From: JACCZR01 sp035296565
GTDB taxonomy: Bacteria > Actinomycetota > Thermoleophilia > Solirubrobacterales > Thermoleophilaceae
Assembly: GCA_035296565.1 (NCBI GenBank)
Contig: DATHAQ010000041.1
Location: 62,001 to 126,000 of the forward strand
Length of the DNA: 64,000 nucleotides
Direction of reading: 5' to 3'
The notes under the pieces are model-generated. The model was not told where the DNA came from. It ran no database searches and was given only the letters and a program-made list of their open reading frames with translations. A program made the translations under genes and the position numbers. Of this stretch, positions 17,542-26,385 are shown one piece after another. Numbering within the stretch: position 1 is the stretch's first letter; each line of letters begins with the position of its first letter.

Positions 17542-17612
17542 GGTGACACGTTAGAGCGGCGCGCGCTTCACCAACCGCTCGCCTCGGCCCGACAACGTCG
17601 TCCCGTTCAGGC

Positions 17613-17667
17613 GCCAGACGGGCTGGCGAAACGGCCGATCCGGCAAGGGCGGAGCAAGGGTGGGACC
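17613..17667. repeat. 55-bp repeat, copy A
   Basis: Nearly identical to the stretch after the DUF4239 gene (a handful of substitutions and one indel). Contains GCCAGACGGGCTGGC and GCCGATCCGGC, both able to form small hairpins. It ends just before the DUF4239 start. Confidence 0.75.
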
Positions 17668-17675
17668 CTGGCGCC

Positions 17676-18521
17676 GTGACCCTCATTGCGCTCGTGCTCG
17701 TGGTGCTCGTAGTCGCGGCGGGTCTCTACTACAACCAACGGTGGTGGCGTCCCCGACAGGCCGTGGCTCGGCTTCCCGACGACGGGCTCAAGGTCGGGGA
17801 GCTGACGGCGCCCCTTGCGACACTCACGGTCCTGTTGCTCGTGTTCGTGCTCGTGCAGACCTACGGGTCGTGGGCGGCCGCCGGCAGGGCCGAGACCGAC
17901 GAAGCGACGGCCACGCTTCTGCTGTTTCGCGAGGTCGACCTCATCCGCGATGCGCGCCTTCGCACCGAGCTTCGGAAGGAGGTCGTCTGCTACGCGACAA
18001 GTGTCATCCGTCAGGACTGGCCGGCCATGGGCAACCGCCGGATCAGCAGCGTGCCCACGTACTGGGGAGCGCGCATCCGGGAGCATGGTGTGCGTCTAGT
18101 GCGCGCCCCCGGCGGCTCGACAGCCGGCGAGCAGATCGTCAAGCGCGACGGCGAGCGGGCCAGCGCACGCCAAAGCCGGCTCGGCGAGGCGCGTCCGACC
18201 GTGCCGAAGGCTCTCTCGTGGCTGATCCTGGTAGCCGTGGTGATGGTCCTTGCCGTGCTCAGCACCGCCTCGATGCCGGGCGTCGGCAGGCTCGTTCAGG
18301 TCGCGATAGTGCTGGCCGCGGCCGTTGCGTTCGTGTCCACCCTCCTCCTGATCCTCGACCTCGATCACCCCTACGCCGGACCGCTGCGCCGGGACCCCAC
18401 CCAGACCGAGTTCGTGCGAAATCAGATCGCAGCGGAGGCGCGGGGTCCGTTGCCCTGCCATCCCACCGGCCTGCCGGTCGACGCCCCTGGCTTCCGCTCG
18501 ACGACGTCGCCGCTGGGCTGA
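17676..18521 (+). CDS. DUF4239 (bestrophin-like) membrane protein
   Basis: 281 aa. Two N-terminal hydrophobic helices (1-20 and about 45-68), a soluble helical middle, then two C-terminal helices (about 187-225), followed by the family signature DLDHPYAGPLRRDP. DUF4239 proteins resemble bestrophin channels; their function is not established. GTG start eight bases after a 55-bp repeat. A second copy of that repeat follows the gene, so the gene is bracketed by direct repeats inside the tRNA-flanked segment. Confidence 0.8.
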   Translation: MTLIALVLVVLVVAAGLYYNQRWWRPRQAVARLPDDGLKVGELTAPLATLTVLLLVFVLVQTYGSWAAAGRAETDEATATLLLFREVDLIRDARLRTELRKEVVCYATSVIRQDWPAMGNRRISSVPTYWGARIREHGVRLVRAPGGSTAGEQIVKRDGERASARQSRLGEARPTVPKALSWLILVAVVMVLAVLSTASMPGVGRLVQVAIVLAAAVAFVSTLLLILDLDHPYAGPLRRDPTQTEFVRNQIAAEARGPLPCHPTGLPVDAPGFRSTTSPLG

Positions 18522-18555
18522 GGCTCGACTCGCCCACATTCACCTAGTCAGCGAC

Positions 18556-18610
18556 GCCAGACGGGTCAGCGAAACGGCCGAGCCGGCAAGGGCGGAGCAG
18601 GGTGGGATCC
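18556..18610. repeat. 55-bp repeat, copy B
   Basis: Second copy of the 55-bp element, in the same orientation, 35 bases after the DUF4239 stop and about 35 bases before the tRNA-derived 46-bp repeat. Confidence 0.75.
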
Positions 18611-18643
18611 CCCAAAACCCAGCAAACGGTCAGCCCCGCGTAC

Positions 18644-18689
<46 letters not shown>

Positions 18690-18792
18690 CCTGAAGCCCA
18701 GGCATGCCAGCAGCCGCCGCTTGGGCCACCAGCACACGGCAAGGTGGCGGTGCATTGGTCCGCGCCCTCAGTTCCGAGGCCGGGCTCGCGGG

Positions 18793-18978
18793 TCAGCGCC
18801 TCCGGGGTACGGGAGTCGAAGCGGTGGCCGCAAGCCTCTTCACTCTCCGAGCAGCCCTCTGAGCGTTTGCGCGAGAGGCGAAAGCCTCACGGGACGTGGC
18901 GACCTTTCGGCGGTCATCGTCTAGAAGCTGCCAACGCCAGCGTCCACCTGTGTCTTCGAACGTTCGGAACTTGGGCAC
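18793..18978 (-). CDS. Small DUF1508/YegP-like protein
   Basis: 61 aa: MPKFRTFEDTGGRWRWQLLD followed by KVATSREAFASRANAQRAARRVK. This matches one repeat of the YegP/DUF1508 fold (strand, WRW, helix). Length is normal for a single-repeat member. Function unknown. It lies just outside the right tRNA-derived repeat. Confidence 0.6.
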   Translation of the reverse strand: MPKFRTFEDTGGRWRWQLLDDDRRKVATSREAFASRANAQRAARRVKRLAATASTPVPRRR

Positions 18979-19189
18979 GGTCCTACCTCGGTGTCGATTG
19001 GCCCATACCTATGTTTCCCATGGCTAAACAGCCCGGGTGAGGCGCATGTCCCATGCAAACCGTTGTTATTAGCTTGGCGTCATACCGCCCCCGCTTACTC
19101 ATACCTCCTGCGTTGGCAGGCTCTGGCGCGGCTCGATCACCGTCGCGCGCGCTCGCCGGCCTTGGCCTCGCTTCAGAACGCCCCCGGGC

Positions 19190-20110
19190 TCATATGTGAC
19201 CCTCTCCCTGGAGATCCGGTTCGTGGGCCGCCGCCTCGACTGCCGCGGCCACCCGGCCAGGGTCCTCGATCTGCGGGTAGTGGCCGACCTGCGCGAGCTC
19301 GTTCACGGCGACTCCGGGGCGCAGCTCCTGCAGCCCCGCCAGCACAGCGGGCACGGCGACCGGGTCGCGCATTCCCCAGAGCAGTGAGAGCGGCTTCGGC
19401 CAGTCGCGGAACGCTCCGTGCCAGCGCTCCGTGTAGCGCTCCCGCTCGTCCATGTAGACGATCAGGCGGTGCGCCAGGCGATGGCCTCCGCCGTGAGCGA
19501 TCAGGTTCCACTGGTCGGCCGCCTCGCGGGGGTCGAGCGGATGCTCGCTCGAGAAGAGCAAGGCGAACTGGCGGCGGAAGAATCGCTCGTTCATCAGGCG
19601 CGCGAACAGCGGCCCGGCGCGGGTTCTCAGGAGCTTCTGGCCCAGCGTCGGCCGGGCGCGGTCCAGGAGGATGCTGCCGTTGAAGAGCAGGGCGCCGACC
19701 AGGTCCACGTTCAGCCGGCTCTCCAGGTCGCGCGCCATCAGCTCGGTCGCCACCGAGGTGCCCATGTCGTGCGCGACCAGGAAGCAGGGCCGCCCAGGGA
19801 ACTCCCGCTCGATCAGCTCCTCCGCGAGGTCGGCCTGCCGGAAGAGGCTGTAGTCCTCCTCGGGCGGCTTCTCGGAGAGCCCGAAGCCGAGGAAGTCGAA
19901 AGCCAGGATCGCCCGCTCGGTCCCCTCGTCGAGCAGCCCTCGCCAGTCGTAGGAGCTCGAGGGGAACCCATGCAGCAGAACGAGCACGGGGTCAGCGCCC
20001 TCGCATCGGAAGACGTGGATCCCTCGACCGCCCACAGTGAGCGTGCGCCCCCGAGAGCGCCAGCTCTCGACTCCGGCTGTCAGCTGCATGCGCTCATCGC
20101 CCAAGCCCAT
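19190..20110 (-). CDS. Alpha/beta hydrolase, MEST/epoxide-hydrolase-like
   Basis: 306 aa. Oxyanion motif LLHGFPSSSYDW, nucleophile elbow VAHDMGTSVA (Asp nucleophile), the segment FNGSILLDRARPTLGQKLL typical of the MEST group, the acid in LLWGMRDPVAVP and the base in VGHYPQIEDP. Asp nucleophiles with this pattern occur in epoxide hydrolases and dehalogenases; substrate not assignable. The second Met (residue 8) is an alternative start. Confidence 0.8.
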   Translation of the reverse strand: MGLGDERMQLTAGVESWRSRGRTLTVGGRGIHVFRCEGADPVLVLLHGFPSSSYDWRGLLDEGTERAILAFDFLGFGLSEKPPEEDYSLFRQADLAEELIEREFPGRPCFLVAHDMGTSVATELMARDLESRLNVDLVGALLFNGSILLDRARPTLGQKLLRTRAGPLFARLMNERFFRRQFALLFSSEHPLDPREAADQWNLIAHGGGHRLAHRLIVYMDERERYTERWHGAFRDWPKPLSLLWGMRDPVAVPAVLAGLQELRPGVAVNELAQVGHYPQIEDPGRVAAAVEAAAHEPDLQGEGHI

Positions 20111-20256
20111 AGTTGTAGTCGGCGGGCACCTGGCGGCTGCCAGTCGAGCTCCAAGGCTGAGCGTTCCGGAAGGCCGCCGGGTCGCACCCCGCGCGTCGGG
20201 AGCGGGCGCACGTCGGCGAGGATCGCTCCGGCTCCGACGTAGCCAGCCGTGACGAG

Positions 20257-20997
20257 CTAGGCCATGGTCAAGCCGCCGCTGACCGACAGAGTTTGGCCCG
20301 TGATGAAGCCGGCTCGCTCCGAGGCCAGAAAGGCCACGGCCGCCGCTACGTCCTCGGGCTCGCCCAGACGCCGCATCGGGACCGCGCGTGTGAGCGCGTC
20401 AACGAGCTTCTCGCCGCCCTTCGCCGTCATGTCCTCCAGCAGCGGTGTGCGCGTGGGACCGGGACAGACGGCGTTTGCGGTGACCCCCGAGCGGGCGACC
20501 TCGCGCGCGACCGTCTTCGTGAAGGCAATCACGCCACCCTTGGCGCCCGAGTAGGCCGCCTCCATCGAGGAGCCGACCCGCGCGGCGTCAGAGCCGATAT
20601 TGATCACCCGGCCGTATCCGCGCTCGACCATTCCCGCGAGCACCGTGTGCGTCACCCTCAGGCACCCCTTGAGATTGACGTCGATCACGCGGTCCCAGAA
20701 CGGCTCGGCGCTCTCGAGGAAGGGCTTCAGCTCGTCCCAGCCGGCGTTGTTCACCACCACGTCTATCGACCCGAGAGCCGTTGTCGCTTCCTCCACGCCA
20801 GCCGACACGGAGTCCGGCGACGTGACGTCGAGCCGCACCGGATGCGCGCTCAGCCCAATGGCTCGGGCGGTCTCCCTCGCTGCGTCGAGCCGTAGGTCCG
20901 CGATCGCCACCGCATGACCTTCAGCGGCGAGGGTCGTGCAGATCGCCCGTCCGATCCCACCGCCGCCTCCGGTCACGAGTGCCACCGTGTCTCTCAT
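20257..20997 (-). CDS. SDR dehydrogenase, BadH-like (2-hydroxycyclohexanecarboxyl-CoA dehydrogenase candidate)
   Basis: 246 aa classical SDR: VTGGGGGIGRAIC cofactor loop, VVNNAGWD, catalytic Ser in NIGSDAARVGS and YSGAK, then CPGPTRTPLLEDM and the C-terminal ITGQTLSVSGGLTM. By pattern it is close to BadH of the cyclohexanecarboxylate pathway. The case is strengthened because the divergent neighbour is a convincing BadI. The two starts are about 50 bases apart and probably share a promoter region. A 3-oxoacyl-ACP-reductase-like role is the alternative. Confidence 0.7.
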   Translation of the reverse strand: MRDTVALVTGGGGGIGRAICTTLAAEGHAVAIADLRLDAARETARAIGLSAHPVRLDVTSPDSVSAGVEEATTALGSIDVVVNNAGWDELKPFLESAEPFWDRVIDVNLKGCLRVTHTVLAGMVERGYGRVINIGSDAARVGSSMEAAYSGAKGGVIAFTKTVAREVARSGVTANAVCPGPTRTPLLEDMTAKGGEKLVDALTRAVPMRRLGEPEDVAAAVAFLASERAGFITGQTLSVSGGLTMA

Positions 20998-21046
20998 CGG
21001 CGCGGCGAGGGTAGCGTGGCCGCCCCAACCAAGAGAGGAGCACGAG

Positions 21047-21850
21047 GTGGAGGAGCTGACGGACGTTCGCTACGACGTCGACAGGGGGATGACAACGATC
21101 ACGATCGACCGGCCCGAGCGAATGAACGCCTTCCGTTCGCGGACGGTCGAGGAGCTGATCGCTTGCTTCAAGAGAGCGTGGGCGAGCCCCCACGTAGGCG
21201 TCGTGTGTCTGACCGGTCGCGGGGAGCGAGCGTTCTGCACGGGCGGCGACCAGAAGCAGCGCGCCGAGTCCGGCGACTACGGGCCTTCGGCATCGGGGCT
21301 CTTCGAGGTCGAGCAGCTCCACCGGGTGATCCGCGAGATACCCAAGCCGGTGATCGCCGCGGTCAACGGCTACGCCATTGGCGGGGGGCATGTGCTGCAC
21401 GTCCTCTGCGACCTGACGATCGCTGCAGAGCACGCCCAGTTCGGCCAGACCGGTCCGCGGGTGGGCTCCTTCGACGCTGGGTTCGGCACGTCCTACCTCG
21501 CTCGCATGATCGGGGAAAAGCGAGCGCGGGAGGTGTGGATGCTCTGCCGCCGCTATGACGCCGCTACCGCGGAGCGCTGGGGCCTGGTCAACAGGGTCGT
21601 ACCGGTTGATGAACTCGCCGCCGAGGTGCGGAGTTGGGCCGACGAGGTGCTCTCGCTGTCGCCCACCGCGCTTCGCTTCGTCAAGCAGTCCTTCAATGTC
21701 GATACCGAGCATCTCGCCGGCGTCGGGCAGCTCGCCTTCTCGGGCCTCGGGCTGTTCGTCGACTCGGACGAGGCGGCCGAGGGCGTCGAGGCGTTCGTGG
21801 AGAGGCGTCCACCCGACTTCAGCGACTTCCGCGCCCGCGCCGCGAGGTAA
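21047..21850 (+). CDS. badI: Crotonase-fold 2-ketocyclohexanecarboxyl-CoA hydrolase (BadI-like)
   Basis: 267 aa. The GTG start has AGAGAGGAG eight bases upstream. Crotonase motifs: CTGGDQ (oxyanion hole 1), NGYAIGGGHVLHVLCDLTIA (oxyanion hole 2), GPRVGSFDAGFGTSYLARMIGEKRA. CTGGDQ, GSFDAGFG and the MLCRRYDA region are characteristic of BadI and the related MenB branch. In the BadI reaction 2-ketocyclohexanecarboxyl-CoA is ring-opened to pimelyl-CoA. Paired with a BadH-like SDR, this points to alicyclic acid degradation; BadJ/BadK-type genes are not in view. Confidence 0.75.
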   Translation: MEELTDVRYDVDRGMTTITIDRPERMNAFRSRTVEELIACFKRAWASPHVGVVCLTGRGERAFCTGGDQKQRAESGDYGPSASGLFEVEQLHRVIREIPKPVIAAVNGYAIGGGHVLHVLCDLTIAAEHAQFGQTGPRVGSFDAGFGTSYLARMIGEKRAREVWMLCRRYDAATAERWGLVNRVVPVDELAAEVRSWADEVLSLSPTALRFVKQSFNVDTEHLAGVGQLAFSGLGLFVDSDEAAEGVEAFVERRPPDFSDFRARAAR

Positions 21851-21966
21851 TACCGCAAGTCAGGAGATCGAGGCGGGTCGCAAGGACGCCGCCTACCGCG
21901 CCGGCTTTCAGGCGCGCGCTGGCGTACGCTGCCATCGCACCCTGACCGGCCCCGAAGGTCGCGCTG

Positions 21967-23145
21967 CTACCGGGCCGGACTCCTTCGATTTGACCCGGAC
22001 CGGACCCACCGCCGCCGCTTTAGCGGACGGCGCCCCCATTTAGCCGCCCGCGCGAACTCGATCAGACGAGGCAGGTAGGCCTCAACCGGTGTCACATGCA
22101 ACCCGGCGCGAGCGAGTCGCGCGCGCGCACGCCGGTCGTCGAAGCGGACGCGCATCGCGAAGTAAGGGAAGAAGGTCTCGATCCGGCGGAGAGCCCGCCG
22201 GCGGCGCTCGGGCCCTGTGCGGACGAGCAACGGATGCACGACGCGTCGGTAGAGCGTGGGCGGCATCAGCTTCGGCGGCCGCTGACGCAGGTGGCTGGCC
22301 GCCCGCTCAGCGAGGACGCCCACGGTGGTGGCTTCCGAGCCTGCCACCAGCTGGAATGTCTCTGCGCTGCCCTCCACCGGCCTGGTGGCCAGCGCGAAGA
22401 TCGCGTCGGCGACGAAGTCCACGGGGACAACGTCCACCGGTGCCGAGCGGCGGGCCGGGAGCAGCCGCAGCCTCTCTCGCGCGAAGGCCTTGAGCGGCGT
22501 GTAGAGCACGTTGAACGATGCCGTCCAGCCGGTCGAGCGCTCGCCGACGATGATGCTGGGCCTAAAGATCTGGACCGGAAGCGCGGCCCCCTGGTCTTGG
22601 ACCAGCTGTTCGGCCTCGAACTTGGAGCGCTCATACGTGTTGCGGAAGCCTTGGCCGAGGTCGAGCTGGTCCTCTCGGAACTCGCCGGCGTGGGTGCCCG
22701 CCACGTAGGCGGTGGACACGTACGCGAAGCGGTTCAGCCCGCCCAGCGCCTGTGCCTCGCGCGCCAATTTCAGTATGTGGCGTGTGCCTTCGACGTTGAT
22801 CCGCCGTGAGTCCTCGAGCGGCAGCGTGAACGACACCGACGCCGCCGAGTGGACGATGTCCGTCACGGATCTCGCCAGCTCCGTCCGGCGGTCTGACGGA
22901 AGGGCGAGGTCCTCGCCCTCCAGGTCCGCCGCTACCGCCGTTACCCGCCCCGGGGGCAGGCCTTCCGGGCCGTAGGCGTCCGCCAGCGTGGAGTGCAGCC
23001 TCGAAGCCGCCTCGGCGCCGTCTCGCGCCCGGACCAGAGCGTAGAGGTGGCGGTCCGTCCGGTCGAGGTAGCGGACGAGCACCTGGGCGCCGAGGAAACC
23101 GGTGACGCCGGTGATGAGGACCGACCCCTCAGGCGCCACTGGCAT
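21967..23145 (-). CDS. NAD(P)-dependent fatty acyl reductase-like / thioester reductase-domain protein
   Basis: 392 aa. Rossmann motif ITGVTGFLGAQVL at the N-terminus, HSAASVSF, NVEGTRHILKLA, the STAYVAGT segment, YERSK (catalytic Tyr and Lys), IFRPSIIVGERSTGW. This is the male-sterility / fatty acyl-CoA reductase type extended SDR, which reduces acyl-CoA or acyl-ACP to aldehyde or alcohol. The gene overlaps the end of the wax-ester synthase gene by 17 bp, so the pair could make the alcohol and then esterify it. The C-terminal 25 residues are strongly basic and may be a read-on tail. Confidence 0.75.
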   Translation of the reverse strand: MPVAPEGSVLITGVTGFLGAQVLVRYLDRTDRHLYALVRARDGAEAASRLHSTLADAYGPEGLPPGRVTAVAADLEGEDLALPSDRRTELARSVTDIVHSAASVSFTLPLEDSRRINVEGTRHILKLAREAQALGGLNRFAYVSTAYVAGTHAGEFREDQLDLGQGFRNTYERSKFEAEQLVQDQGAALPVQIFRPSIIVGERSTGWTASFNVLYTPLKAFARERLRLLPARRSAPVDVVPVDFVADAIFALATRPVEGSAETFQLVAGSEATTVGVLAERAASHLRQRPPKLMPPTLYRRVVHPLLVRTGPERRRRALRRIETFFPYFAMRVRFDDRRARARLARAGLHVTPVEAYLPRLIEFARAAKWGRRPLKRRRWVRSGSNRRSPAR

Positions 23146-24541
23146 TCACCTCCTCGCCGGTCCGTGAACCCGTTTCTCCGGGTCCGGCTGGCGGCCCTCT
23201 CAGCTCGTCGATCGACTCGGCGATCGCCGCCGCCAGCTCGTCGGCGTCCGCGAGCGCATCGGGGGCGGCGTAAACGCCGAAGCAGGCCTGGTCTTCGACG
23301 GTCGTCATCCCAATCGATACGGCGTGGCGGTCGGCGAGCGGCACGACCGGATAGCTCTCCTCCAGTCGGCAGCCGCGCATGTAGAGCGGCTGCCTCGGGC
23401 CGGGGATGTTCGAGACCACCAGGTTGAAGGTGCGCGGGCTGGCGGCAACCCGGGCGAGCGCCTGCTTGAGCGGGCGCGGCGCGTACTCGACGGCGTCGAG
23501 CAGCGCGCCCGCGCCCTCCGGCTCGCCCGCTTCCTTTCGCTCCGCCATCGCGGCGCGTACGTCGAGCAGGCGCCGGATGGGGTCCTCCTCCTCACACGGA
23601 AGGTCGACGAACACGAACGAGATGCGGTTTCCGAGCTGCGATTGCTCGCCCTCCTCGCGAAGGCTCACCGGCACCATCGCCTTGAGCCGGGTCGTCTCGG
23701 CATCCCCGAGGATGCGGCGGAGCCCGCCTGCCGACGCGGCCAGGAGGACGTCGTTGACCGTTGAGCGATACCTACGCTTGATCGCCCGGAACTCCTCGAG
23801 CGACCGGTGCGTCCAGGCCAGGTGCCGGCGCGGAGAGATCTGGTCGTTGAGCGGTGTGTGCGGCGCGGGTGCGATCGAGCTGCGCGCCGCGCGCAGCGCC
23901 CGGACCCCCGTGCCGAGCAGGTGCGCAGCTCGTGACGGGCGCCGCATGACCTCGAGGGGCAGCAGGCCCACCGAGGCAAGCTGGGAGGCCCGGTGGCGGA
24001 CGCCTGCCACAAGCAGCTCCAAGTCGGTCGGCTCTGGAGAGGGTTCCCAGTCGTCGGGCTCAGGCCGCGGCGCATCGGAGCTCGGATCGAGCAGCAGGGC
24101 GGCCAGCTCCACGGCCGCGATGCCGTCCACCATGCAGTGGTGGACCTTGCCCACGGCGCCGATGCGACCGTCGTCGAGCTTGTCGGCCAAGTGGAGCTCC
24201 CACAGCGGGCGGTCCTCCCGCAGCGGGGTCGACATGACGGTGTCCACGACCTCGCGTAGTTCCCCTGACTCGGCGGGCAGCACGTGGAGGTCGACGTCGA
24301 AGTCCGGGTCATCTACCCACGCCGGGTCGCTCAGGCCCACCGGGTCGAAAGCCAGCTTCTGGCGATAGCGAGGGGCGCGCGGCAGGCGGCTGGCTACGAA
24401 GTCGCGCAGCTCCTCGAAGCGCGGGGCGGGCCCCTCAGCGGGAGGCGAGAACAGCGCCGCCCAGCCAACGTGCATGTGCGCTGTCGCGCTCTCCACCTCC
24501 AGGAACGATGCGTCGAGCGATGTCAAGCGTGTCTGGTGCAT
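23129..24541 (-). CDS. WS/DGAT wax-ester synthase / diacylglycerol acyltransferase
   Basis: About 470 aa. Start chosen at ATG with GGGAGG a few bases upstream (MHQTRLTSLDASFL); a further-upstream in-frame start is less likely. The N-terminal LDASFLEVES and the active-site HHCMVDG (about residues 134-140) are family signatures. The C-terminal domain has the SNIPGP and PLADRHAVSIGMTT segments. The family uses acyl-CoA to make wax esters or triacylglycerol for storage. It is followed by an overlapping acyl reductase gene, suggesting a wax-ester operon. Confidence 0.9.
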   Translation of the reverse strand: MHQTRLTSLDASFLEVESATAHMHVGWAALFSPPAEGPAPRFEELRDFVASRLPRAPRYRQKLAFDPVGLSDPAWVDDPDFDVDLHVLPAESGELREVVDTVMSTPLREDRPLWELHLADKLDDGRIGAVGKVHHCMVDGIAAVELAALLLDPSSDAPRPEPDDWEPSPEPTDLELLVAGVRHRASQLASVGLLPLEVMRRPSRAAHLLGTGVRALRAARSSIAPAPHTPLNDQISPRRHLAWTHRSLEEFRAIKRRYRSTVNDVLLAASAGGLRRILGDAETTRLKAMVPVSLREEGEQSQLGNRISFVFVDLPCEEEDPIRRLLDVRAAMAERKEAGEPEGAGALLDAVEYAPRPLKQALARVAASPRTFNLVVSNIPGPRQPLYMRGCRLEESYPVVPLADRHAVSIGMTTVEDQACFGVYAAPDALADADELAAAIAESIDELRGPPAGPGETGSRTGEEVNASGA

Positions 24542-24747
24542 GGAACCTCCCATCTCCAGTCCACCGCTGCGCTCCAGCGGCCTTGCGGCGTACACGGCGA
24601 TCCGAAAGGGGGGAGCGCGCCACAGCCCGATTTCCCGACCGCGCCCTGCGCCTCGGGTCGCCCTGATCGCACGCTAGCAAGTGCGTCCAGCGCACCGAGT
24701 CTCGAGCCTCAGCGTGGCTTTTCCGAGTCCCGGCTACGCGGCTGCGG

Positions 24748-25167
24748 TCATCCATTCCCCCATGCGATCTGCGGGCCAACCGGGACGACCTCGGGGATCG
24801 GCTGCAGCGCCCAGTCCGGCGGCTCGATGCCCTGCGAGGCGGCGGCGATCCGCCCGAAGTGGCGCTCGAACCCGGCCGGCGTGCAAGCGAGCAGATAGCG
24901 CGCGTCCGCGTCGCTGTGGTTGGCGAGCGTGTGGGCGACGTTGCGCGGGGCGAAAACGAGCTCGCCCGCGTTCTTGGTGATCAGCTCGCCCTCGACCTGG
25001 AAGATCAACTCGCCTTCGAGGATGTAGAACGCCTCATCGAAGTCATGCCTGTGCAGTGGCGGGCCTGCGTTGTGCGGGGGGATCACGTTCTCGATCACCG
25101 AGATGTGGCCGCCGGACTGCTCGCTGCGGAGCAGGACGTTGGTGCGGAGGTTCGGTACGGACGCCAT
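24748..25167 (-). CDS. Cupin-domain protein
   Basis: 139 aa, single beta-barrel. Metal-binding motif 1 is PPLHRHDFDEAFYILEGE (His, His, Glu) and motif 2 ends with NVAHTLANHS. Metal probably Fe or Mn; activity unknown. Only two bases separate it from the upstream VOC gene, so it is in the ArsR-ArsC operon. Its association with arsenate reductase is worth noting, as cupins and VOC proteins often accompany detoxification genes. Confidence 0.8.
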   Translation of the reverse strand: MASVPNLRTNVLLRSEQSGGHISVIENVIPPHNAGPPLHRHDFDEAFYILEGELIFQVEGELITKNAGELVFAPRNVAHTLANHSDADARYLLACTPAGFERHFGRIAAASQGIEPPDWALQPIPEVVPVGPQIAWGNG

Positions 25168-25169
25168 GG

Positions 25170-25580
25170 TCAGGCTCCCTTCACGGTTGCGGGGTGGTCG
25201 GCGCCGGCGGGTTGGAAGAGTTCGATCGGGTTGCCGGCGGGGTCGTCGAGCAGGATCTGCTGGCCGCCCGGGCCGCTGACGATGTCGTTGCGGAAGGTCA
25301 GCCCCGCGGCTCGCAGCCGCTCGACTTCGCCGGCGAGGTCCTCGACGATCAGGTGGATGCGGTTCCAGCCGCCGGGCTGGGGCCTGCGCCCGTCAGGCAT
25401 TGGGCGGCCAGCCGAGCTGGCGGGGCCGCTCAGCAACAGTCGCAGGCGGCCCCGGATGACGTCGGCGAACGCGGGGGCGGCGCTGGTGCGCAGCTCAAAG
25501 CCGAAGTGGGTGGTGTAGAAGGCGACGGCGTTCTCGACGTCGTCGACCATGTAGCGGACGTTGACGAGCTCGTCAGGCAT
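25170..25580 (-). CDS. VOC superfamily (glyoxalase/bleomycin-resistance-like) protein
   Basis: 136 aa with paired beta-alpha-beta-beta-beta units: VRYMVDDVENAVAFYTTHFG, then HLIVEDLAGEVERL and DDPAGNPIELFQP. The C-terminal Glu-Leu-Phe matches metal-ligand positions in the fold. Overlaps the ArsR-ArsC fusion gene by 8 bp and precedes the cupin gene. In ars operons related VOC proteins (ArsI) cleave C-As bonds, but the ArsI cysteine pair is not visible, so a different role is likely. Confidence 0.8.
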   Translation of the reverse strand: MPDELVNVRYMVDDVENAVAFYTTHFGFELRTSAAPAFADVIRGRLRLLLSGPASSAGRPMPDGRRPQPGGWNRIHLIVEDLAGEVERLRAAGLTFRNDIVSGPGGQQILLDDPAGNPIELFQPAGADHPATVKGA

Positions 25581-26382
25581 GCTGGGTTACCTCCTGGCTG
25601 TCCGTGGTGTGTTGGATCGCCTCGAGCAAGAAGCCGATGCGTGTTTCGAGCTCAACGGCTGTGCGCTCGAAGGCCGGCACGGTCTCGTCGTCGGTTCCGG
25701 GCTCGCGTCCCGGGTCGCGGACGCTCCAGTGGATCGCCTGCGGGGGGCCGGGGAACTCGGGACAGACCTCGCGCACGCGGTCGCAGAGGCTGATCACGTA
25801 GTCAAAACGCCTGCCGGTGAACTCGCTGAGGTGCTTGGAACGGCGGCCCGCTAAATCGATCCCGCGCTCGCGCATCACCCGCACCGCGTTGGGATGCAAG
25901 GGCTTGGGATGGCTGCCGGCGCTCGCCGCGCGCACCACGCCGGCGGAGAGCTGTTCGGCCAGCGCCGCGGCCATCTGCGAGCGCGCGCTGTTGCCCGTGC
26001 AGAGAAACAGCACGCGCGCTCGTGCCAAGCTGCGGCCCCGGCCGGGGTGGGAGCCAACGGCCGACGCCAGGCCCGGGTGCAGCGAGGCGCCAGCGGTCAC
26101 GAGCAACTCAGCGCAGCGCGCCAGATCGAGCACGTAGTACGTGTCACGGCCGTCGGCGAGGCTGCGGCGCGCCGAGACCACTCCACCGTCGCGCAGCCGG
26201 CCTAGGTGGTAGGAGACCAGGCTCTGGCGCTGCCCCGCCAACTCGCACAGCTCGCCGACACGCCGATCGCTGCGCGCCAGCTCGCTCAGCAGTCGCCACC
26301 GCAGCGGGTGGCCCGCCAGCCGAATAAACCGCGGAGGTGGGGTCGTATCGGCTCCGACCGTGCCGATCATCCGGCCGGACAA
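25573..26382 (-). CDS. ArsR-type repressor fused to low-molecular-weight-phosphatase arsenate reductase (ArsC)
   Basis: 269 aa. Residues about 18-90 are an ArsR winged helix (LAGHPLRWRLLSELARSDRRVGELCELAG, SLVSYHLGRLRDGGVVSARR). Residues about 118-255 are an LMW-PTPase/ArsC domain with the P-loop FLCTGNSARSQMA and the acidic CPEFPGPPQAIHWSVRDP. The repressor part has no obvious Cys pair for As(III). Family members couple arsenic sensing and arsenate reduction. The putative operator lies just upstream, overlapping the promoter region. Start could also be Met5. Confidence 0.85.
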   Translation of the reverse strand: MSGRMIGTVGADTTPPPRFIRLAGHPLRWRLLSELARSDRRVGELCELAGQRQSLVSYHLGRLRDGGVVSARRSLADGRDTYYVLDLARCAELLVTAGASLHPGLASAVGSHPGRGRSLARARVLFLCTGNSARSQMAAALAEQLSAGVVRAASAGSHPKPLHPNAVRVMRERGIDLAGRRSKHLSEFTGRRFDYVISLCDRVREVCPEFPGPPQAIHWSVRDPGREPGTDDETVPAFERTAVELETRIGFLLEAIQHTTDSQEVTQHA

Positions 26383-26385
26383 TAC

